NCBI RefSeq assembly: GCF_022780145.1
Contig: NZ_JALEXO010000093.1
Location: forward strand, 1 to 20,278
Source: Intestinibacter sp.
GTDB lineage: Bacteria > Bacillota > Clostridia > Peptostreptococcales > Peptostreptococcaceae
Length of the DNA stretch: 20,278 bases
Direction of reading: 5' to 3'
In this document: piece after piece, positions 1 through 8,172 of the stretch
How the letters are laid out: each line of letters starts with the position of its first letter
Position numbering within the stretch: the first letter of the stretch is position 1
Notes under the pieces: generated by a model
What the model was told of the DNA's origin: nothing
The model's database searches: none
The model's input: only the letters and a program-made list of their open reading frames with translations
Translations under genes and position numbers: made by a program

Positions 1-63
1 ATTGCAGTAGCTTTGTTCTTTGGAACAACTACATTATTAAACAAAAAGCTTAATTTAGAATAA
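1..63 (+). CDS. C-terminal end of a membrane protein (partial)
   Basis: The only open frame at the left edge reads IAVALFFGTTTLLNKKLNLE and stops at TAA 61-63. It looks like the end of a hydrophobic helix followed by a short basic tail, as in a polytopic membrane protein whose C-terminus lies in the cytoplasm. The rest of the gene lies outside the window, so the family cannot be named. Confidence 0.5.
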   Translation: MAVALFFGTTTLLNKKLNLE

Positions 64-94
64 AAAAGTAAATATTAGATTAAAAAAATATACC

Positions 95-138
95 TTTTGC
101 TAATAGTCTTAAATTATTAGCAAAAGCGTATATTTTTT
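95..138 (+). terminator. Hairpin downstream of the left-edge gene, possible terminator
   Basis: TTTTGCTAATA (95-105) pairs with TATTAGCAAAA (115-125), an 11-bp stem with a 9-nt loop, followed after a short GCGTA spacer by TATTTTTT. Its position just after the left-edge stop suits a terminator. The U-tract is offset, and the arms carry T on the left and A on the right, the reverse of a classic A-stem-T terminator, so the call is moderate. Confidence 0.45.
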
Positions 139-188
139 AATGTATAAGAAAGCGTATTCTTTTATATTATGAAAAGAAGGTGAGAAGT

Positions 189-668
189 TTGGAATATCAA
201 AAATTAAATAAAAAAGCTATAAAATGTATGTTTTTAGGGACTTTAGTTCAATTTATAATAGTTACAGCTATTTTATTTGCTGTATGGTGGAATTTTAAAA
301 ATATTCTTCCTACAGTTGTTCAAGGCGTTATGCTGGGATTATTTGTTGTGGATTTGGTGTATTTATTAGCTTCACCAAAGATTAGATATGAAAAATATAG
401 ATATTGTATAACAAAGGATAGAATAGATGTCAAAGAAGGATTTATATTTACAGAGAGAAATATCGTTCCAATAGAGAGACTTCATAAAATCGCAATCGAA
501 AAAGGTCCTATAGATAATATTTTTGGACTTTCAAAGGTAATAGTGACTACTGCAGGTGGGGATGTTACAATTTCTTTTTTAGAAGATGAAAAGGCTAACT
601 TTATAGTTGATTCACTTAAGGATAAAATTAATCAAATCGCCATAGATGAAAAAAATGCAGATTTATAG
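189..668 (+). CDS. bPH2 (DUF304) PH-domain membrane protein, YdbS-like
   Basis: A 159-aa protein with two N-terminal membrane segments (about residues 13-32 and 42-60) followed by a bacterial PH-like domain of the DUF304/bPH2 family. The order of helical hairpin, then the strand set around YRYCITKDRIDVKEG and the PIERLHKIAIEKGP turn, matches B. subtilis YdbS. I chose TTG 189: AGAAGGTGAG at 175-184 is spaced correctly for it, whereas GTG 180 overlaps the ribosome binding site and would have none. The stop lies 13 bp before the next PH-domain gene, so the two are surely cotranscribed. In Bacillus, YdbS/YdbT are linked to the membrane and to resistance to a bacteriocin; the exact role here is inference. 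Confidence 0.85.
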   Translation: MEYQKLNKKAIKCMFLGTLVQFIIVTAILFAVWWNFKNILPTVVQGVMLGLFVVDLVYLLASPKIRYEKYRYCITKDRIDVKEGFIFTERNIVPIERLHKIAIEKGPIDNIFGLSKVIVTTAGGDVTISFLEDEKANFIVDSLKDKINQIAIDEKNADL

Positions 669-681
669 GAGGCGTTTCATT

Positions 682-2220
682 ATGGAAAATAAATTTAGAT
701 GCCATCCAAGTATTATTTTAGAAAAAATAAGTGGTATTATAGGATTTTTTATAATAATTTTAATACCTAATTTAGATGATTTAAAAAAATTTATTGATAC
801 AGGAAATTTTGAGGATTTTGGACACATTAAATGGCTTTTATTAGTGGGACTTATAATTTTAGTGATAGATGCTATTTACAACATTTTGGTATGGAGAAAA
901 ACTTATATAAGTATTGATCAAGGTACTATCATAATAGAGAGAAATACTATAAATAAAAAGATAAATACATTTGGAATAAAAAATATTGCGAATATAAATA
1001 TAGAGCAAAATTTATTTGAAAGAATCATATCTACCTGCAAGGTCAAAATAGACACAGATAGCTTATCTACTGCAGATCAAACAGATATCGAAATTGTATT
1101 GAAAAAGAACATTGCTGATGAGTTTAAAAGAACAATACTGGAAGTTATAAATCAAAATAACGAAAATTTAAGAAGTAAAGTTTGTGATGAAGATTTTGCT
1201 ATAAATGCAGAAAGCTGTGAAGGAGAATCTGATTTTAATAAATACAACAATAACATAGCTTACAGTAATAAGTATGAAGCATCAGATATATCATATGATA
1301 TCGAATATTCATCATCAGATGTGTTAAAGCATTGTTTGTATAATATAAGTATATTGGGATTGTTTGTGAATATCTGTATATTTGTAGGTTTAGTTGTACT
1401 TAGCTTCGGTGAAAGCTATAAATCAATATGGAGTATTTTAGTTGAAATTTTAATAATAGTTGCAAACTTTGGTGCTATATTCAAAAATATATTTGGAGAT
1501 TACGTAAAATATTATAATTTTAAAGTAAGTAGAAAAGGCGACAAAATATATTTAAATTATGGACTTTTTAAGCAAGTGGAATACTCTATTTTAGTGGATA
1601 GAATAAACGGTTTAAATATAAATCAAAGTATCTTGGGTAGAATTTTTAATAAATACAAAATAGATGTAGATGTAATTGGCATTAGCGATAATGAAAATGA
1701 ATCATCTCAAATAACATTGTTTGAAAGCAAGGATGTTCTTTTAGAAAAATTTGATTTATTATTGCCAGAGTTTAAGTTAGATATAGATAAGAATTTTGAA
1801 AAACAGTCAAATAAAATTTTTTCAATAAGCTTTATAAAATCAATTATGATAGTAGGTGTAATCGATTTAATAATAGCTACAATATATGAATTAAATTTAT
1901 TTAGAAATATGAAAATTATAATAATTGCCAATGTGGTATTGATATTATTTTTAATTGTTTATTATTTTATGAAATATAAAACTGCTGGAATTTATTTGGG
2001 AGATAGTTTCGTTTCAATTATGTCAGGTAGGTTTTCTAAAAGAATAAATATAATTCAGTATAGAAAAATTCAATATATAGACATTAAACAAGGACCTGTA
2101 AGCAAAAGCTTAGGTTTAAATCACGGAGAAATATATATATTAGCTGGAAGTGCTGTAAATGACAAAGTAATAGATTATTATGATGAAAAAATTTTTAACG
2201 AATTAGTAGATAAGATTTAA
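682..2220 (+). CDS. Three-repeat bPH2 (DUF304) membrane protein, YdbT-like
   Basis: A 512-aa protein built from three repeats of a two-helix membrane hairpin followed by a bPH2/DUF304 domain. The hairpins lie near residues 16-70, 218-265 and 380-430, and each is followed by about 70-80 residues of beta-rich PH-like sequence (for example YISIDQGTIIIERNTINKK and the last repeat IYLGDSFVSIMSGRFSKR). An acidic, Asn/Ser-rich linker lies at about residues 160-205. ATG 682 follows TAGGAGGCG (667-674) with ideal spacing; the open frame extends upstream into ydbS but has no ribosome binding site there. The pair with the preceding gene mirrors ydbS-ydbT of Bacillus. Function beyond a membrane-associated PH scaffold is unknown. 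Confidence 0.85.
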   Translation: MENKFRCHPSIILEKISGIIGFFIIILIPNLDDLKKFIDTGNFEDFGHIKWLLLVGLIILVIDAIYNILVWRKTYISIDQGTIIIERNTINKKINTFGIKNIANINIEQNLFERIISTCKVKIDTDSLSTADQTDIEIVLKKNIADEFKRTILEVINQNNENLRSKVCDEDFAINAESCEGESDFNKYNNNIAYSNKYEASDISYDIEYSSSDVLKHCLYNISILGLFVNICIFVGLVVLSFGESYKSIWSILVEILIIVANFGAIFKNIFGDYVKYYNFKVSRKGDKIYLNYGLFKQVEYSILVDRINGLNINQSILGRIFNKYKIDVDVIGISDNENESSQITLFESKDVLLEKFDLLLPEFKLDIDKNFEKQSNKIFSISFIKSIMIVGVIDLIIATIYELNLFRNMKIIIIANVVLILFLIVYYFMKYKTAGIYLGDSFVSIMSGRFSKRINIIQYRKIQYIDIKQGPVSKSLGLNHGEIYILAGSAVNDKVIDYYDEKIFNELVDKI

Positions 2221-2314
2221 ATTTTTTAAAGTAAATACCTTTTAATTATTTATTAGATAGTCTAAAATATGTCTATACTCTAAATAATATATTTATTAGA
2301 AACGGAGGAAAATC

Positions 2315-4555
2315 ATGATTTTAGATACAATTGAGATGCTGAATCCTGCCCAAAGGGAGGCTGTTGAACAGACAGAAGGACCGATATTAATCCTTGCTGG
2401 TGCAGGTTCAGGAAAAACTAGAGTTTTAACTACTAGAATAGGATATCTTATGGAAGTAAAAAAGGTCAAGGCTGAAAATATTTTGGCGATAACCTTTACT
2501 AATAAAGCGGCAAATGAGATGAGAGAAAGGGTAGATGAAACTCTAAAGGACGAAGATACTAGTGCAATGTGGATAACTACATTCCACTCTTGTTGCGTAA
2601 GAATACTTAGAAAAGCAATAAACAAAATCGGATATAATAGAAGCTTCGTTATATACGATAGTGCGGATCAGATTACTCTTATCAAGGATTGTATGAGAGA
2701 GTTAAATTACAGTGAAAAGGCTATAGAGCCTAAAACTGTAATTAGCATAATTTCAAATGCAAAGGATAAGCTTATAAGCCCTAAGCAATTTAGGGAAATA
2801 CATAAGGGTGATTTTTCAAAAACAAAAATTGCAGATATCTATGCGCTTTATCAGGATCGTTTAAAGAGAAATAGTGCTCTTGATTTCGATGATTTAATAG
2901 CAAAAACTGTAGAACTATTTAGAGAGCATGAAGATGTTCTAGAATTTTACAGAAATAGATTTAGATATATAATGGTCGATGAGTACCAAGATACGAGTCG
3001 AGCTCAATATGAGCTTATTAAAATGCTTGCAAAGGGACATCAAAATATATGTGTAGTTGGCGACGACGACCAAAGTATATACGGCTGGAGAGGCGCAGAT
3101 ATTAGAAATATACTTGAATTTGAGAAGGACTACGATAATGTACATGTAATAAAGCTAGAGCAAAACTACAGATCTACTCAAATTATACTAGATGCGGCAA
3201 ATTTACTAATTCAAAACAACATAGAGAGAAAGAGAAAGAAGCTTTGGAGTGAAAAGAAGGAAGGCGAATTGATAAAAATTCAGCTTGCCGAGGATGAAGT
3301 AAATGAAGCAGAATTTATAGCAAATACTATCGCTACAATGGTCAGAGCTGAGGAGAGAGAATATAGAGATTTTGCTGTTTTATATAGAGCAAATGCACAG
3401 GCTAGACCAATAGAAGATGCTTTAAATAGAAGCCAAATTCCGTACAATATCTACGGTGGAACTAAGTTCTATGAAAGAAAAGAAATAAAGGACATGGTGG
3501 CGTATTTAAGAGTTATACAAAACCCACAGGATGATATATCTCTAAAGAGAATAATAAACGTTCCTAGAAGGGGTATAGGTCTTAGAACTATAGAAAAAAT
3601 AGAAGACAGAGCTAGCTTAAAGGAAGAAAGCTTATATTCAGTACTAATAGATATAGATGGAAATTCGGATATATCTAGAAAGGCAAAAGCGAGCATAAAC
3701 AGCTTTGTAGATATGATGTCTACGTTTAGAAGCTTAAAGGAAATATATCCTGCAAGTAAGATGATTGAAAAAGTTATGGATATTACAGGATATGTAGACG
3801 AACTAGAAAAAGATAAGAGTGAAGAATCACAGGACAGAATAGAAAACTTAAAAGAATTTATATCTGTAGCTATGGAATTTGAAAGCAAAAATGAAGATAC
3901 TAGCTTAGAATCATTTTTAACTAACGTAGCGCTTACATCAGAGCCTAGCGATGAAGAGGAACATGCAGATAGAGTTTCCTTGATGACTATACATTCAGCT
4001 AAGGGGCTAGAGTTTCCAGTAGTATTTTTAAGTGGTATGGAGGAAAAATTATTCCCTATAGCAAGAGCCATAGCATCTATGCAGGATACTCAAATTGAAG
4101 AAGAAAGAAGACTTTGTTACGTTGGTATAACTAGGGCTAAGGAAGAGCTATTTATGACCATGACAAACAAGAGAACTTTATACGGTAGAACTAATCATTC
4201 TGTTGCATCTAGATTCATAGAAGAGCTTCCAGAGGATCGTGTGGAAAGACTTAATAAGGTTCAAAAGGAAGTTTCATATTCGAAGGCAAGCTATAATATG
4301 TTAGATAAATACACTAAAAAATATATGAACAATGCAAATAAAGCGAAGATGGCTAAAAAAGCAAATGCGACAATAAAGGAAAAGACAGATGTAGTAGATG
4401 TCGATAACATAAAATTAGGAAGTAAGGTTCATCATCCTAAGTTTGGAATAGGTACAGTAGTCGCTTTAAAGGGTTCAGATATAACTATAGCTTTTGATAA
4501 TCAAGGAATTAAGACTATAAATAAGGAATACACTACGATAGATTTAATTAAATAA
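2315..4555 (+). CDS. pcrA: ATP-dependent DNA helicase PcrA (UvrD/Rep family, SF1A)
   Basis: A 746-aa 3'-5' helicase that acts in excision repair, removal of RecA filaments and resolution of replication-transcription conflicts. The SF1A motifs are all present: Walker A AGAGSGKTR at about 28-36, TFHS motif Ia region, DEYQ Walker B at 222-225, VVGDDDQSIYGWRGAD at about 247, EQNYRST motif IV, the MTIHSAKGLEFP motif V at about 557 and RRLCYVGITRAKEEL motif VI near 600. After a lysine-rich linker, the last 45 residues (from GSKVHHPKFGIGTVV at about 702) form the Tudor-like tail that in PcrA binds RNA polymerase. Length is normal. ATG 2315 has ACGGAGGA upstream. In many clostridia pcrA precedes ligA; here it is followed by a patatin gene instead. 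Confidence 0.97.
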   Translation: MILDTIEMLNPAQREAVEQTEGPILILAGAGSGKTRVLTTRIGYLMEVKKVKAENILAITFTNKAANEMRERVDETLKDEDTSAMWITTFHSCCVRILRKAINKIGYNRSFVIYDSADQITLIKDCMRELNYSEKAIEPKTVISIISNAKDKLISPKQFREIHKGDFSKTKIADIYALYQDRLKRNSALDFDDLIAKTVELFREHEDVLEFYRNRFRYIMVDEYQDTSRAQYELIKMLAKGHQNICVVGDDDQSIYGWRGADIRNILEFEKDYDNVHVIKLEQNYRSTQIILDAANLLIQNNIERKRKKLWSEKKEGELIKIQLAEDEVNEAEFIANTIATMVRAEEREYRDFAVLYRANAQARPIEDALNRSQIPYNIYGGTKFYERKEIKDMVAYLRVIQNPQDDISLKRIINVPRRGIGLRTIEKIEDRASLKEESLYSVLIDIDGNSDISRKAKASINSFVDMMSTFRSLKEIYPASKMIEKVMDITGYVDELEKDKSEESQDRIENLKEFISVAMEFESKNEDTSLESFLTNVALTSEPSDEEEHADRVSLMTIHSAKGLEFPVVFLSGMEEKLFPIARAIASMQDTQIEEERRLCYVGITRAKEELFMTMTNKRTLYGRTNHSVASRFIEELPEDRVERLNKVQKEVSYSKASYNMLDKYTKKYMNNANKAKMAKKANATIKEKTDVVDVDNIKLGSKVHHPKFGIGTVVALKGSDITIAFDNQGIKTINKEYTTIDLIK

Positions 4556-4562
4556 ATACAAC

Positions 4563-4588
4563 TTGAGGGATGGATAATCATCCCTCAA
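4563..4588 (+). terminator. Hairpin between pcrA and the patatin gene
   Basis: TTGAGGGATG (4563-4572) and CATCCCTCAA (4579-4588) form a perfect 10-bp stem with a 6-nt loop, starting 7 nt after the pcrA stop. The downstream tract is only ATTTATG, so termination would be weak or partial. It may attenuate read-through into the next gene or stabilise the pcrA 3' end. Confidence 0.6.
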
Positions 4589-4610
4589 ATTTATGATAGG
4601 AGTGACAAAA

Positions 4611-5375
4611 GTGAGTATAGGAGTATGCCTTCCAGGTGGAGGTGCAAAGGGAGCGTTTCAAGCAGGAGTGTTGGAATCACTATATGATAGGGGTATAAAA
4701 AAATACGATTCATACGCGTGTACATCTATAGGAGCGATCAATGGTTATTACTTATACACAGAAAATGTGGATAAAATGAAAAATATGTGGATAACTAATC
4801 AAAAATTAGCTAAAAAACAATTTAAATCTGTTGATAACATTATAGACAACAGTGAAGATTTAGATTTATTATACGAACTAAATGACAATAATACAAAAAA
4901 TAATTCGAAATTTTACGTGAATTATCTACAAGTAAAGGAAAAAAACGGCAAAGAAGTGATTGTGGATATATCAAAATTTGACCACAAAACTAGAGTTGAT
5001 TACATAAAATATAGCTGTGCATTGCCCTATCATCAAGAAGGGAGGCTGTTTTCAGCGGATGAGCTTAGAAAATATATAGCAGCAGGAAAATTTGATGGAT
5101 TTAATCTAGATGGGGGCATGGCACGAAATACATACATAGATCCATTAGTTGAGGATAATGTGGATAAAATATTAATAATATCCACAAGACATAATTTCAA
5201 ATTGCCAGATAGAGTTATGGAAAAAATAGATAATAGTAAGGTTGTTATAATTTCACCAGAGACACAAATAGATAACAAACAGATGTTGAATTTCTCAAAA
5301 GAAATTTGCTCAAAATTGTACGAAGAAGGATATAAAATAGGACAAAATTTCAATTTAAGCTTATTAGAAAAATAA
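4611..5375 (+). CDS. Patatin-like phospholipase / acyl hydrolase
   Basis: A 254-aa single-domain protein of the patatin family (Ser-Asp dyad lipid acyl hydrolases). It has the oxyanion-hole loop PGGGAKGAFQAGVLESL at residues 8-24, the nucleophile elbow around Ser39 (CTSIGAIN) and the catalytic Asp167 in a DGG motif. The usual G-x-S-x-G elbow is C-x-S-x-G here, with Cys37 at the first glycine. No signal peptide or membrane segment is visible, so it should be cytoplasmic. GTG 4611 is the better start because AGGAGTG (4598-4604) is spaced for it; ATG 4593 comes straight after the hairpin with no ribosome binding site. Without its own obvious promoter, it is probably reached by read-through from pcrA. 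The substrate is unknown. Confidence 0.88.
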   Translation: MSIGVCLPGGGAKGAFQAGVLESLYDRGIKKYDSYACTSIGAINGYYLYTENVDKMKNMWITNQKLAKKQFKSVDNIIDNSEDLDLLYELNDNNTKNNSKFYVNYLQVKEKNGKEVIVDISKFDHKTRVDYIKYSCALPYHQEGRLFSADELRKYIAAGKFDGFNLDGGMARNTYIDPLVEDNVDKILIISTRHNFKLPDRVMEKIDNSKVVIISPETQIDNKQMLNFSKEICSKLYEEGYKIGQNFNLSLLEK

Positions 5376-5397
5376 ATGGTATTTGTTAAAATTAGGA

Positions 5398-5425
5398 TTT
5401 ATTTTTAGAAAAAATGGTATATAAT
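5398..5425 (+). promoter_or_regulatory. Candidate sigma-A promoter of the cyclophilin gene
   Basis: A perfect -10 TATAAT (5420-5425) lies 16 bp after a weak -35 TTTATT (5398-5403). Transcription would begin near 5432, at or after the upstream in-frame ATG 5431, which supports translation from ATG 5464. Confidence 0.5.
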
Positions 5426-5463
5426 AAAGTATGAAAACTCAAAAAGAAAGGAAAGAAATAGAC

Positions 5464-5988
5464 ATGGAAACTAAAAACCCTATAGTTACTATAGAAATGG
5501 AAAACGGAGACAAAATGGTAGCAGAATTATACCCACATATAGCTCCTAACACAGTAAACAACTTTATAAGCTTAGTAAAAAGCGGATTTTATGATGGAAT
5601 AATATTCCACAGAGTTATAAAAGGATTTATGATACAAGGTGGATGCCCTAATGGAAATGGTATGGGTGGCCCAGGATACTCTATAGCTGGAGAATTCTCA
5701 AGCAATGGATTTACAAACAATTTAAAACATGAAAAAGGCGTATTATCAATGGCTAGAACTATGCAACCAAACAGTGCAGGTTCTCAATTCTTTATAATGC
5801 ATGCAAAAGCTCCTCATCTAGACGGAGAATACGCTGCATTTGGTAGAGTAATAGAAGGATTAGACGTTGTAGATAAAATAGCTTCAGTTAAAGTAAATAG
5901 AATGGATAAACCACTTGAAGACCAAAGAATAAAAACTATGACAGTAGAAACTTTCGGAGTTGAATATCCAGAAGTTGAAAAAATGTAA
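5464..5988 (+). CDS. ppiB: Peptidyl-prolyl cis-trans isomerase, cyclophilin type
   Basis: A 174-aa cytoplasmic cyclophilin that catalyses proline isomerisation during protein folding. Key residues are visible: FHRVIKGFMIQGG with Arg50, Phe55 and Gln58 (equivalent to R55, F60, Q63 of human CypA), SMARTMQPNSAGSQFF with Met97, Gln108 and Phe110, and HLDGEYAAFG. The tryptophan that contacts cyclosporin in CypA (W121) is His118 here, as in many bacterial, drug-insensitive cyclophilins. ATG 5464 is chosen over ATG 5431 because a GAAAGGAAAG site lies between them and the predicted transcript starts near 5432. The symbol is by family resemblance only. Confidence 0.93.
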   Translation: METKNPIVTIEMENGDKMVAELYPHIAPNTVNNFISLVKSGFYDGIIFHRVIKGFMIQGGCPNGNGMGGPGYSIAGEFSSNGFTNNLKHEKGVLSMARTMQPNSAGSQFFIMHAKAPHLDGEYAAFGRVIEGLDVVDKIASVKVNRMDKPLEDQRIKTMTVETFGVEYPEVEKM

Positions 5989-6010
5989 TTAGTTTGGCAA
6001 TAAAATACTA

Positions 6011-6162
6011 TTTACATTTGTATAAACATCATTTAAAATAGTTTAAAGAGTCTTAAAAACACAAAAAATATACACCTGAGTGACAAGGCAAAATATAAAC
6101 TGTAGATAATGAGAGAAGTTATTGTGAATTAATATATTTGCAATAGCTTTTCTTTCTTTTTG
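6011..6162 (+). ncRNA. Candidate small RNA downstream of the cyclophilin gene
   Basis: The 224-bp gap between the convergent ppiB and ppaC holds a sigma-A-like promoter, TTTACA (6011-6016), 17 bp, TAAAAT (6034-6039). It predicts a start near 6046 and a transcript of about 115 nt ending at the U-rich tract after the hairpin 6118-6147. No convincing ORF with a ribosome binding site lies inside. The alternative is that this is simply a long ppiB 3' UTR and the promoter is a chance match in AT-rich DNA. Confidence 0.3.
6118..6162 (+). terminator. Intrinsic terminator, plus strand
   Basis: GTTATTGTGAAT (6118-6129) pairs with ATTTGCAATAGC (6136-6147) as a 12-bp stem that relies on G-U pairs only available in plus-strand RNA, followed by TTTTCTTTCTTTTT. 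It would end the ppiB transcript or the candidate small RNA. Confidence 0.6.
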
Positions 6163-6170
6163 GTAAAAAT

Positions 6171-6206
6171 AAAACCCATCCTCAATTTTTATGAGAATGG
6201 GCTTTT
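6171..6206 (-). terminator. Intrinsic terminator of ppaC
   Basis: The arms 6171-6184 and 6192-6205 flank a short loop 7 bp beyond the ppaC stop. On the plus strand two positions are C-A mismatches (6180/6196 and 6174/6202). On the minus strand these become G-U pairs, giving a continuous stem followed by TTTTATTTTTACC, so it is built to end the minus-strand ppaC transcript. Confidence 0.75.
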
Positions 6207-6212
6207 ATTAAA

Positions 6213-7808
6213 TTACATATTTTTTACAGCGTTAGTTAATTTTGGTACTAATTGTTTCTTTCTAGAAACTACACCATCAGCAAATACACCTTGATCTGCG
6301 TCTACACCGAATGCTTCAGATATTACTGAATCATTAGCTTTGTATAGTAGGTAAGAACCTTCTTTGATTATATCAGTTATAGCTAATACTAACATATCAT
6401 ATTCAGTAGAATTTATATATGATAAGTATTCATCTTTTTTGTTTAATATAGAATCTATATCTAGAGTCATAACTTGTCCTATACCAACTTTATTTCCACT
6501 CATATTAAATTCTTTGAAGTCCATATTAACTATTTCTTCTATAGAATATTCATCTAAAGAAGTACCAGCCTTGAACATATCCATTCCATAAGCCTCGTAG
6601 TCAACACCAGCTATTTTAGCTAATTCGAAAACAGCTTCTTTGTCTAATTCAGTAGTAGTTGGAGATTTGAATATTAATGTATCTGATAATATTGCAGATA
6701 ATAATAATCCAGCTATATCTTTAGGAACTTCTACGTTCTTTTCTTTGTATAAATTGTATATTATAGTTGAACAACATCCAACTGGAGAAACCTTAACTGA
6801 TATTGGTAAATCAGTAGATATACCGCCTATTTTATGGTGGTCGATTATTTCAACTATGTTTGCTTGTTCTATACCATCTGCACTTTGAGCAAATTCGTTG
6901 TGGTCAACTAATATTACATTTTTCTTAGATGGATTTAATAAATGTTTTCTACCAACAAGTCCTAAGAATTGACCATCATCATCAACAACTGGATAAGATC
7001 TGAAGTTTGTATCTATCATAGTTTGTTTTATATCGTCAACGTAGTCGTTTTCGTTGAATGAAACTAGGTTATCTCTAGTTATGATGTCTTCGATTTCTGC
7101 ACATTGATTTATTAAGTTTGAAGCTGTATAAGTGTCAACATCAACAGATATAACTGTAACATTGTTAGCTTTTGCAAGTGCAGTTAATTCATCATTAAGA
7201 GTTGCTTTTCCTGTTAATATTAATAATGCAACCTTAGTATCTATAGCGTATTCTATTATATCGTATCTGTTACCAACTATAGCGATGTCTCCTTCACCTA
7301 AAAGATTCATGATTTCTTCTATTCCATAAGATAAAGTAGTTACTCTACCACTGAAAGTTTCGTTGCATTTTACTAATACTTCACCTTTTAAGTTATAACA
7401 AACATTTTCTAGAGGTATATTAACTTTTCTGAAATGTTGATACATTAAGCTTTTAGCTATTTCTACCATTGTTATTATACCTTCGAATTTTCCATCAACT
7501 GAAACAACTGGTAAAGTTTTAGTTCCTTTTTCTATCATTGTATTATAAGCATTTAATACTGAATCGCTAGGTTTTAAAGATTTTACTTTATCATAGTTTA
7601 AATCTTTAACTTGGATTTTTACATCTTCAAGAACTTCAGGAGCTTTAACATTAAAATAATCTAAAGCATATTGAGCTTCTTTTCTTATTTCTCCTAAAGC
7701 ATAAGGAGTAGCTTCAACTCCTAATTTGTTTTTTAAGTATGCTAATGAAATAGCAGAACATATGGAATCTGTGTCTGGACTTTTATGTCCAAAAACTAAT
7801 AAACTCAT
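6213..7808 (-). CDS. ppaC: Manganese-dependent (family II) inorganic pyrophosphatase with CBS-DRTGG-CBS insert
   Basis: A 531-aa cytoplasmic enzyme that hydrolyses pyrophosphate to drive biosynthesis. The N-terminal DHH part has GHKSPDTDS with metal ligands His8, Asp12 and Asp14. A regulatory insert follows: CBS motif (about 70-125), DRTGG domain (about 145-240) and second CBS motif (about 245-305). The DHH part resumes with IIDHHKIGG (Asp323-His324-His325), and the C-terminal DHHA2 domain carries the substrate-binding SRKKQ (515-519). Plain family II enzymes are about 310 aa; this is the nucleotide-regulated form known from clostridia, where AMP/ADP inhibit and ATP or diadenosine polyphosphates activate. 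Start 7808 follows AAAGGAGT at 8-nt spacing; the upstream in-frame ATG 7826 overlaps that site and is unlikely. Confidence 0.96.
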   Translation of the reverse strand: MSLLVFGHKSPDTDSICSAISLAYLKNKLGVEATPYALGEIRKEAQYALDYFNVKAPEVLEDVKIQVKDLNYDKVKSLKPSDSVLNAYNTMIEKGTKTLPVVSVDGKFEGIITMVEIAKSLMYQHFRKVNIPLENVCYNLKGEVLVKCNETFSGRVTTLSYGIEEIMNLLGEGDIAIVGNRYDIIEYAIDTKVALLILTGKATLNDELTALAKANNVTVISVDVDTYTASNLINQCAEIEDIITRDNLVSFNENDYVDDIKQTMIDTNFRSYPVVDDDGQFLGLVGRKHLLNPSKKNVILVDHNEFAQSADGIEQANIVEIIDHHKIGGISTDLPISVKVSPVGCCSTIIYNLYKEKNVEVPKDIAGLLLSAILSDTLIFKSPTTTELDKEAVFELAKIAGVDYEAYGMDMFKAGTSLDEYSIEEIVNMDFKEFNMSGNKVGIGQVMTLDIDSILNKKDEYLSYINSTEYDMLVLAITDIIKEGSYLLYKANDSVISEAFGVDADQGVFADGVVSRKKQLVPKLTNAVKNM

Positions 7809-7868
7809 ATAAATAACTCCTTTCAACTATCTAAAAAAATTAATAAGAATATATTCTTTTTAAAATGA

Positions 7869-7915
7869 GGATTAAACTAATCCGTAAAAATATATTAATT
7901 AATAAATTTATTATA
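7869..7915 (-). promoter_or_regulatory. Possible ppaC promoter -10 and leader palindrome
   Basis: On the minus strand a perfect TATAAT lies at 7915-7910, without a good -35. The leader then carries GGATTA-AAC-TAATCC (7869-7883), a 6-bp dyad about 60 nt before the ppaC start. The rest of the gene-free stretch 7930-8077 is very AT-rich, with a small dyad ATACAA-A-TTGTAT at 8047-8059 and nothing else I can support. Confidence 0.35.
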
Positions 7916-8077
7916 ACAAATAGGAAACAATATTTGACCATATAAAAAAAATAATGTATAAATTAAGTTTGATATTTGTTATAAAAGTCTATTTTATATT
8001 ATACAATAAATAAGTATATTAATATAGATAATATGGCAATTATAAATACAAATTGTATAATAAGCTAAAATTATAGA

Positions 8078-8120
8078 ATTTTCGGAAAATATTGACTGAA
8101 AACAATAAAAGTGTTATAGT
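8078..8120 (+). promoter_or_regulatory. Strong sigma-A promoter with adjoining dyad
   Basis: TTGACT (8092-8097), exactly 17 bp, TATAGT (8115-8120): one mismatch from consensus in each box. Directly upstream, ATTTTC-G-GAAAAT (8078-8090) is a perfect 13-bp dyad touching the -35, where a regulator could bind. No gene follows on this strand; the first element downstream is the hairpin at 8142. Confidence 0.65.
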
Positions 8121-8126
8121 ATAAGT

Positions 8127-8172
8127 AATACATTTTTATACGGGGGCCTATTAAGGCCCCCAATTTTGTTTT
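8127..8172 (+). ncRNA. Candidate very short RNA
   Basis: A start near 8127 from the promoter just upstream, and termination in the U-rich tract at 8164-8176, give an RNA of only about 45 nt: an AU-rich 5' arm, the hairpin GGGGGCC-TATTAA-GGCCCCC, and the tail AAUUUUGUUUU. It has no room for a peptide. It ends tail-to-tail with the minus-strand gene at 8175-8513. It might be a stand-alone small RNA, or a prematurely terminated antisense transcript. Confidence 0.4.

Noticed and set aside
180..188. GTG 180 as the start of the YdbS-like gene
   Set aside because: It falls inside the AGAAGGTGAG ribosome binding site; TTG 189 is correctly spaced.
3469..4071. A 200-codon minus-strand open frame within pcrA
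   Set aside because: It is antisense to conserved helicase motifs, with no ribosome binding site and a composition set by the opposite strand.
6080..6117. A possible riboswitch around the CCTGAGTGACAAGGC sequence
   Set aside because: It does not match the conserved core of any riboswitch I know, and no gene follows on that strand.
6640..6888. Plus-strand open frames inside ppaC (also 6364-6591 and 7132-7329)
   Set aside because: They are antisense to a complete, motif-rich pyrophosphatase, have no ribosome binding sites, and encode Ser/Asn-rich text typical of shadow frames.
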